A DNA stretch of 64,000 nt from Berberis thunbergii (lineage: Eukaryota > Streptophyta > Magnoliopsida > Ranunculales > Berberidaceae). This document shows positions 56,041-64,000 of the stretch, piece by piece (positions within the stretch are counted from its first letter, which is position 1; the number at the start of each line of letters is the position of its first letter). A program made the position numbers and the translations under genes. The notes under the pieces are model-generated. The model was given only the letters and a program-made list of their open reading frames with translations, did not search any database and was not told the origin of the DNA. The DNA is taken from the NCBI GenBank assembly GCA_003290165.1, contig QNQO01006270.1:1-64000 (forward strand), given 5' to 3'.

Positions 56041-57460
56041 TTATCATGGTGATTGAAATTAAAAAAATATTTTTGTTGTGAGAGAATATGTTAAGTTATT
56101 TCAACAACCACTTAGTTTATTCTATTGAGATGTCCATGTTTTGCATTAGCATTGAAATCAAGATAGAGAATATGTTAAGTTATTTCATGTTTTGCATTAG
56201 TTTATTCTATTAACTGAATATCTATTGAGATGTCCAATTAGCAATTAATTAATAGACCCCAATTTGCAAATAGCCCAATTTGTAAATGCCCTAATTAGAC
56301 CCTAATTGAAAATTTCATTTTTTTTAAAAATAATTTCATTTCGTATAGGTGGTTTTTTTTAATATTTTGAAAATACTTTTCAGGAATTATATGAATAAAA
56401 GAAAAATCTAGCCGTTAAAAGGATAATATTCTTATGCATTTGATGGTTAGATCAATTGGAATGAAATCAACAGCGTTTTATTGAAATATTATAGAGCTCT
56501 TTAAAAACTTTTATTGACATTTGCATACTCATGCTATGATTCAAATTTTTTTTTTATTAACATGTACAATGGGATTTATTGACAACAATAATGTGATTTA
56601 TTGACATGTACAGTGGGACTTCAATGTTAGAATATTCCTAGCATACATACATTTGCATGCATATGTATACAGTGTGATTTACATATGCATACAGTGAAAA
56701 TTCAATGTTAAGCATGTACACAATGTGATTTACATTTGCATACAAAATGTGCTACTCTGGAGGTACTGTATTTCTTTCTCATTAGTAGATTTTGTCAAAA
56801 TTTTGTTGTTTACTCAAACATTTAGCATGTCTAACAATGTTGTAGTGGTTCATTTTTATATTAACATTTTTTGAAGAATTACAAATGCAATATTATTGTG
56901 TATAACAGATTTTAGTGTTGGAAAAAAAATTTAGAAGACAAAGTAAACTCTGTTGAAATTCTGAAAAAAAATATTATTTTTTGTTGCATATTCAAACATT
57001 TAGCATGTGAAGTAATGTTATAGTCGTTTATTGTATTTTTAGCCATTTTGATGAATTACAAATGCAAATTTATGAGGTATGACAAATTTTAGTATTGGAA
57101 AAAAATTTAAAAACAAGATAGACTGTTAAAATTCAACAAAAATATTGTAGTTAATTTAGTTTAAGCTATCATTACAAAAACACCAAATATTTGTGGTTGA
57201 GATAATACCGCAATGGATATTAACAAGATGAATGACGGGACATATATTAAATAAATATGTTTAGTGGTAATGATACATGTGCTGCAACCTTGGGGTATGA
57301 TTAGTGACACGTGTCTTGAACGACAATATATATTTATTAGACAATTTTTTTAAATAACAAACTTTTTATTCTTTTTATTATTATTATTATGGTTTAGTTT
57401 AAGCCCATGTACCAGTAGTTAATAACATATTGACCTAAAATTCCCAGAGCCATGCCGAGT
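56041..57460. repeat. AT-rich DNA with local duplications
   Basis: A segment with GAGAATATGTTAAGTTATTTCA is repeated at about 56080 and 56166. A ~185-bp unit beginning near CAAACATTTAGCATGT is repeated at about 56815 and 56992. No genes. Confidence 0.6.
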
Positions 57461-58115
57461 CACTACAAAAAAAAGGCCTGTAGGGACGTAGTCAAAATTG
57501 TCGCTATAGACAACATTTCGTCGCCATAAATATTGGGCGACAAAATATTCGTCGCGCAAAGGTTGTCACCACAGCTCTGTCTCGCAAGCCTTTGCGCGAC
57601 AAAAACACCCTTCGTCGCTACAAATGCCTTTTTGCGCGACAACACCACAACTTTGTCTCGCAAGTCTTTGCGCGACGCAACTAATCTTCGTGGCTACAAA
57701 ATCATTTTTTCTCGATGACACTCTCGCAAATCTTTGCGCGACGAAAATAAATCTTCGTCACTATGAAATCCTTTTGCACGACGACACCAAAGATCGTTTC
57801 ATAAGGGTGCGTCGCAAAATACTGTTTTGCGCGACGCTAGTTTCGTTGCAAGAAATAGAATTGTTCTTCGTGCAAAATATACTTACGCGACGATCCCTTT
57901 CGTCACATTAAACGTTGTCGGCATAACTCAATCGTAACGATCCCTTTCGTCGCGTTAGACTTTGTCGGCTTAACTCAATGGTGACGAACCTTTCATCGCA
58001 CAAGATATTCTTTATGCGACAACAATATTCATCACTCTAATGTTGTCACACAGGTTACGTCGATCCAAACACGCTTGATCTATTCTTATGCGACGAAAAT
58101 TTTTGTCGCTTAAAG
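57461..58115. repeat. Subterminal repeats of second CACTA element
   Basis: More than fifteen copies, in both orientations, of TTTGCGCGACGA/TTCGTCGC-type motifs at 20-40 base spacing. The sequence differs completely from the array of the element at 8794, so the two belong to different families. Confidence 0.85.
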
Positions 58116-58339
58116 TTCTGTTTAATAATTTTGAAATCTTTTAATTCAAATATTTATTTTAATTAAATTTGAAATATTTATTAATTGAATCGTCTCATGC
58201 ATAGAAAGGTTTGGCTAATTTATTTAAATACTATTAACTTTACAAATTAATAATGTAAAATCATAATGTATCCATTACAAATTAAAATTTTTAAACCGTA
58301 CTGTGTAGTTACAAATTTAAAAAACACCTCAGTACATTT

Positions 58340-60266
58340 TTAGGGATGTGGTGGCTGATGATGGTTTGTCGACAGTAGCGGGAGGGTCGACAAATTAATC
58401 TCTGACTGCTGGAGAGCCCCTAATAACATACTCCACCTAGTTTCCTCTTGTGCTTGTCGTTCCCCCTCCCGGGCCTCCCGGACCTCTCAAGCCTCCCTCT
58501 CCGCCTCACGCACTTTGGCAGCATTTAACTCATTTTGTAATTCCTCCACTTTCGACTGTAATGATGAAACGATTCCAACTGAGCGCTGTGAAGCTGAAGA
58601 TGAGGTGTTGACCTCACGAACTTTAGCTTTTACCATCCCTCGAACAATCTTTCCGGGTCTTGGACCTAGCGATTCCAATGTCTCCGTCAAAATATGTAAT
58701 CATGCATCTGAATTGTCCATTGTGAGTTGTTCCAACGGAGTTCCCGGAGGATGCTGCGAGGCCACTTGCTCCATGTAGGCATCCCGCCTCTCCACCATCA
58801 TTTCCTTGATTAAAAAAATTATTTAAAATTAATAACTTTTAAAACAACAGAAGTGACAATATACAAAAAAATGCAAAGAATAAAACATACATGCAACTTC
58901 ACGGCCACCTTATTGTCAGGTAGTGCATAAACATCCTTGAACATGTCGATTTCTGGGAATTTTGAACCTTCCTACAAAACATTGTTAAAATAATAAACCA
59001 ACTAATATAAACATTTAATTGAACGTATTGACTAAAAGTAAAATAATGAAATGAAACATGAGTTCACTTACTAGACGTCGTTCCTCCACCTTGTAAGAGG
59101 AGAGCAATGAACCAGAGTGATGTACAATTTTCTTTTGACGTTGGTTCGCCTTGTTCACCTCAAATCTTTTCTATATAATTATTCAAAATATATATTAAAC
59201 ATATGCATTATTACATATATAAAAATAAATATGTTTTCCCTAATTAAATAAAACGTTAATGCTTACCAGAAATGTGGGAGTTCGAAAATGATCGCACAAC
59301 CACACCCACTCATCAGGCCTATGCTCCAATTCGATTGGAGGTTGTGCCTTAGCACTATCCACATCAGAAAACGTTTGGAAGTATCGATGGAAATCATGCT
59401 TCCAATTCCTGTATCGATCCACGCACGTACCGATGATATATTCATGAATGTTTGGATCATTCATGTCAAACTCAAAGTTAACCTGAAATTTTAAATAATA
59501 TTTATTAGAGAATATTAAGGCCCAAAGAGATAAGTTATACCAAATCATGTAAAAATACAAGCATAAACATGCAAAACCTTCAAAACTTTCTGCATTATAA
59601 AGATTTTAATTATTAAAGGTTGAGATGAATGGCTAAAACTTACTGTGAGCGCGTCCAACACCTCGGCCTATGCCTCGGGCTTGACCTCACTCCAAGATGA
59701 GGATGTCATCGGGCAATGGTTGCGAATGATTGCACTGATGTCATGCACCAACAAGCTATTAATCTTCGCCGATTGCGAGCGACGATGACTAGGATCCCAC
59801 ACTATGGGAATGCGTGTGTTAGTGGTTCGTGTGATCCTTTGGGAATTTAGTTCTCTACAGGGCCCCATCGTTTTCTTTGCTGTTGTAAAAAAAAAAAAAT
59901 TCAATTTGCCGAATATGATGAGGAAAACTTAAGTTTATTACCTTTAGGGAGCTCTCCATCTCCTTGGGGGGAGGGGTTTACATCCCCGGGCATGGTTACA
60001 GTCTCGAGTGCAATCTCAAGAGACGCTGATCGACGGTTTGTTCGTCTGACGCTTCATCGAGTGTGAACTTGAGGAACTAATCCAGACGATGAAGATTGAT
60101 CAACTACCAAAACATTTGATCCATGTGCTGGTGGAGTATTGATAGAAGCAGCCCTTGTAGCGGGAGCATTAATGGTGGAATGAGCTACATTGGGCGGAGG
60201 GGCGGTGACCGAACTACTATCAGCAACAATTACAGATCTACGTTTTCTTGTTATCAAAGAAGCCAT
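58340..60266 (-). pseudogene. Ptta/En-Spm (Transposase_24-type) CACTA gene, with four premature stops
   Basis: Six exons on the minus strand: about 59942-60266, 59643-59890, 59272-59483, 59074-59170, 58890-58972 and 58340-58804. It starts MASLITRKRRSVIV. Diagnostic blocks are NTRIPIVWDPSHRRSQ, RNHCPMTSSSWSEV, RYRNWKHDFHRYFQTF, DEWVWLCDHF, KVEERRL, GSKFPEIDMFKDVY, RRDAYMEQVASQHPPGTP and ETLESLGPRPGKIVRGM, ending in a coiled coil. This is the plant CACTA accessory protein related to TNP1/TNPA-type products. Four in-frame stops interrupt it: after QVHTR, after VKPEA, after DNSDA and after REAEREA. Introns keep GT-AG borders. Confidence 0.87.
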
Positions 60267-62785
60267 CTGAACCAAAATAATAAAAACACAACACAACAAT
60301 TACAAAGTAACATGAAAACAAAATAAATAGATGCAATCAGTGGAAGATCGTATAAAACAATACATTAACTATACAATGTATAATGAAGGAGAAAACTTGA
60401 ATTTCATAAGGTTCGGGAAGAAAACTGGATAAATGGGGAAAAACAAAAAAAATTTGAATTTCAACAGCAAATGTAGAGGAGATATAAATGTACATGTCTA
60501 GCATTTTATATGCAAATGTAAATCACTATAGTACAATAATCAATAAGAGAGACTGGAGCTTTACTATTAGAAAACTCATTCAAAATTAGATCAAAAAAGG
60601 GGGAAATTTAGAAAGATTGAATCAATGGGGAACAACCAAAACTGATCATGGAAGAAAGTTATCAGAGATGAACATGGAACTGTGATAGCAGCATGTACAG
60701 GCGCTACTACTGGCCACACTGTGATAAAACACGAGCTACAAGGGAAATAAATACTGAGCATTCCTTATTATTTCATCAACATGAGAAATTATTTCTTATG
60801 GGATACGTGAGAAATGGTTTTCCAATATTGAATACAAATCAATATTATTTGAAGCTACTCAGCTGAAAAGAGTCTCTAGGCAGAACAAGAAAAAAGTGCT
60901 ACACATCCTGACGCATCTTGCAGATCATATATAAGTATAAACCCCCACGTGTAGCTTTGCAAGACCCTAGTAAACTGGTAGCTTAAGTCTACACAAGGAG
61001 CGTGGAGTCTGGTTGTGAAGGCAAAGGATGCGTCAAGGCGCACTAGTATAATGGTTTCCATCATGCCTTGGGGGTACAGGAGGTTCAAGTCATAAGGTCT
61101 AAGAGAAAGGAGGGAGTGGTTTACAAATGTTCCAACTATCTTTGCTTGCAAATGGATTCACATGTATTGCATGACATCACCCTTGCCATATCTCATGAGC
61201 CCACCATAATCTGAAATTCGAGGGTAGCCTTCCCTACTCCTTTGAAGTTCATCATGTGATTTGAAGAGAAAATTGCCATAAGATTGAGATAGATGTGTTT
61301 GAATTTTAATAAAATAAAAAGTAAATCTTGCAATAAGATCAATGCAGGTTTTCTAAAACAAACTCTTAAATTGTGACCATCCAAATGCAGCTACAAAAAA
61401 ATCCAACAGATCCCACAAACCCGACTATTATTCAGCAAGAAATGCATGCAGTTAGAACCTATGCAAAGAAGGGCTAGATTTTAAGCTATTCCCACAAAGG
61501 AAAGTCATTTTCAGCACTGATTCCCAAGGACTGCTCATGGGTGTGAAGATCTATTCTTAAAAGCAAAACTCAATGCTCTGCTATCATGAAATACATAATT
61601 GAAGAGGGGAGGGATGTCTTCTTCTGGCATTACCCATGGACTTGAATAGGGATCCTACATACCATAGTTCCTTATGATAGAAGATAGAGATCATATATCC
61701 CTGAAAGTGCAAATGTCAGCAAGGTGAAAAGAAGTTCAAGATGGCACTTTCCAAGCTGCTCATACCATCTGCTAGAGTCTTAGATTAAAAAAAAAAATAC
61801 TATAGAGCGTGTTGAAAAACTAAATTGATGGTTCCAATTTCCTACAGCAAAGCCAATTAATTGATAAGAAATCAAATTACTATGTTTCTTCTACAACTAT
61901 TCAATAAATCTATACGATTATGGAGTAAAAACGCTAGCTGAAAATCATGAAGGGAGAACTAATTATGCAAAAGCCCAAAGATGAAAAACCTTCAGAAAAT
62001 AGACATGAGTCTCAAATAAAATGATGCACGCTTTTGAAGATCTCCAATGCATCGATGTTGAAGTGTTGCATCAGAGATGCAGACAGAATATGGCACATCT
62101 GACACATGTACGAAGCTAGCACGATCTACAAAGATCAACACATGACATGCAGACTAAAAGTAGTAGATCAATGGTTTTAGTAACGTAAATAAGCCAAGAA
62201 AGTGAAGGGAGTAGCATACAAGACAATCTGGCACTCATCCGGTCAAGGACGATAACATTCTCTGACATATAAGACATTTCTAGATGACTTCTGTGAAATC
62301 AAGATGTAGCAGGGGGATATGAATGAGCAATAGCTCCTATAGTGAATGGAACTCACCATTTTTGTCAATGATCAGGATTTTGATGTTGAGTTTGGTCTAG
62401 AAAAAGAGAATTCTTACAAGGTTAAATCTTTGGAAAGGTTTGCATAAACAAACAATATGTCCAATGATTAACAATTTTAAATTTTCCAAAATAAAAACAA
62501 AAATCAAGTAGTAAACAGGTTCTTGGCTAAACAATAAAAATCAATTTTGCAGCGCTTATGAATAAAATGACTCAAGCACACTTCTTGCTGATAAAAATAA
62601 ATAAAGAAATCCAAATCAACTAAAAGCTTAACCCAAAATAACAAACCTTTCTTATAGGTCAATATAAGCTGCTCACTCTTGGTTCCTACTCATGATTTTC
62701 TTATAGGTCAATATGACCACATGAGAAGCCATGAAAATTTATGCACAGCTGGTAAAAATATGAACATGTAATGTGCATATCTTAC
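60267..62785. other. No gene seen; possible CACTA interior
   Basis: AT-rich sequence with scattered short frames. Position suggests promoter and interior of the second CACTA element. No TNPD-type transposase block was recognised. Confidence 0.4.
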
Positions 62786-62952
62786 CTCTTACAGTGCGGA
62801 TCTTCTCAATAAATTGCTCAGAAGTAATACCAGAGTCAGATAAACTAAGTGAACCATGAACATGGCTGATGCTTCCAGAGGCTCGAATTACAACAATCTG
62901 ATCTTTACCTCCTGTCAATCCTAGAGTCCAACTTCTAACTTTAGAGTATTTT
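62786..62952 (-). pseudogene. SPPA: Isolated exon of signal peptide peptidase A (SPPA, protease IV)
   Basis: The minus strand reads KYSKVRSWTLGLTGGKDQIV, then VIRASGSISHVHGSLS and SEQFIEKIRTVR, with an acceptor (TTCTCACAG) before it and a donor (GTAAGA) after. These match the part of plant chloroplast SPPA where the second protease domain begins. SPPA is a light-induced thylakoid serine protease. No preceding or following SPPA exon could be found within 1 kb left or right, so this is probably a captured or relic fragment. Confidence 0.82.
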
Positions 62953-64000
62953 CTGTGAGAATTACAGCAATCAGATAAAATTTTCATGTGAGAATTAAAA
63001 AAAGAAATAATGTCACAAGGCACTTCATTTGCTCTTTGATTTAATTTCAGTTTGGTAAATGCGATATAATTGTAAACATACATCTCAGTAAGTGAAACAG
63101 AACAGATTACAAAATTTTGAACAGATTACATCTCAGTATTTTGAAGCTTACTAACAGAACAGATTACAAAATTTTGAACAAACTTTTCTGCACAGTGGGA
63201 TTATTTCACGACTGTTACCTGTGGTGAACAAAACATGAAAGACAACAATTGCTATGTAAGTAAATACACAAACGAAAAAGACTCTACAATGGAAAACTTT
63301 CAATATGAAAGCATATTAGTGTCCTTGAGACAAACTCGTAAATTGATAACCTTCAATTAAGTGGAGATTAATTTCTCCGTTGAGTAAACCCAATGCTCAA
63401 AGGATCTTTAGCAATGTTTAATCAAGATGGATCAAGAATCATCTTGAATCTGTAAACTCCCACTAAAGGCAGAGATACATGACAAACTGTGCTAGGTAGT
63501 GAGGTGTACAAGGACTCAACTGTTGTTAATCTTTCATGGAGCCGTTGTTTATGTATTTACTGGCATAGCTATCAATGACTATGTGCTACTTTAGATGCAG
63601 ATATTACCCAGGTTCAAGCTTCTCATGGATCCTCAACAAATCTATTGGGATCAAATGATACAAGTGACCAGGAAACACAATTAAGTTCATTACCAGAAGA
63701 TGAAAATTTTCTTGAAACTACTCTAGCTTCAGAGAAGAACTGATCAGGCTCAAGTGATCACCAAACTTACAAACAAACATCGGCTGAAAGAGGTTAATAT
63801 CCTTCAAGAATTTGTGTTAGTCTAATGCATGTTGTTGATTTAGTAATCTATTTACCATCTGTCCATCCTTAATGAAGTGAACTCAATACCGCTATTTTGA
63901 GTGCTCAAATTGTTGTCTCGCTCGATAACCAGGAACTTAACACCATTCACATAACAACCCGAAAATGTTTCAGATCGACTAGGACCTCTCGCCAGTTTTG
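62953..64000. other. No supported gene; one open stretch of unknown identity
   Basis: 63579-63743 (+) is open for 54 codons with Ser/Thr/Glu-rich content, including SSLPEDENFLETTLASEKN before a TGA. It could be an exon end or chance. The rest is AT-rich and unassigned. Confidence 0.3.

Larger units (their letters stand above)
57461..60266 (-). mobile_element. Second CACTA (En/Spm) transposon, one end in view
   Basis: The left end reads CACTACAAAAAAAAGGCC at 57461, preceded by AGT. A subterminal array of TTTGCGCGACGA and TTCGTCGC motifs runs to about 58115. The minus-strand gene at 58340-60266 is a plant Ptta/En-Spm transposase-like gene. The other terminus was not found before 64000, so the element either continues beyond the window or lost that end; the interval given is the minimum. 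Confidence 0.8.

Noticed and set aside
57463..57911. Three open frames in the subterminal array of the second CACTA
   Set aside because: They translate the GCGACGA repeat and have no protein similarity.
63579..63743. 54-codon open stretch on the plus strand
   Set aside because: Codon content looks protein-like, but no family could be recognised and no clear start or partner exon exists. Kept only as a note.

Overview
This window is nuclear DNA from a flowering plant, probably a eudicot. The signs are split genes with GT-AG introns and AT-rich intergenic DNA. Plant-specific transposons (Copia, Ty3-gypsy Tat-like, CACTA, Tourist, hAT, TRIM) fill most of it. Only one intact host gene is visible: a BBD1-type bifunctional nuclease gene (DUF151 plus UVR domain) on the + strand at about 37.5-43.6 kb. 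It has nine coding exons, encodes 319 residues and includes one GC-AG intron. Nearly everything else is repeat DNA, much of it nested.

Layout. 1-4138: a large LTR-like repeat (copy A) cut by the window edge. 4944-5083: a foldback element with a 10-bp target duplication. 5.6-6.1 kb and 29.0-29.3 kb: two inverted copies of one gypsy-like terminal fragment. 8443-28467: a Ty3-gypsy element of Tat type with gag and protease remnants, no visible RT/RNase H/integrase, a tandem-repeat block and a long antisense ORF. Its 5' LTR is split by an 8,074-bp CACTA transposon (8794-16867, target duplication ATA). Its antisense ORF is split by copy B of the large repeat (22513-25760, target duplication ACTGG). 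30.6-32.0 kb: a hAT MITE and a Tourist MITE. 33.0-37.0 kb: two Copia pieces in opposite orientations. 37.5-43.6 kb: BBD1. 44.2-48.2 kb: decayed Copia DNA on the minus strand, with a TRIM inside a Copia LTR and a threefold tandem RNase H segment. 48.5-54.1 kb: the 3' part of a second Tat element in minus orientation with the same antisense ORF, and its own tandem repeats interrupted by a MITE. 57461 onward: a second CACTA element with a decayed Ptta/En-Spm transposase on the minus strand, followed by an isolated SPPA (protease IV) exon at 62.8-62.95 kb.

The most striking object is the CACTA element at 8794-16867. Between perfect 13-bp termini it carries fragments of three unrelated host genes, all on the + strand and with their introns: DNA polymerase kappa, topoisomerase VI subunit B, and the C-terminal half of an MRK1-like Raf-type kinase. 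The exon phases are compatible. From an ATG at 11238 to a stop at 15987, eleven exon segments would join into one 420-codon open frame. One acceptor in that model (AG at 12841-12842) is a prediction with no homology support. No transcript is shown by the sequence, so this is a hypothesis to test.
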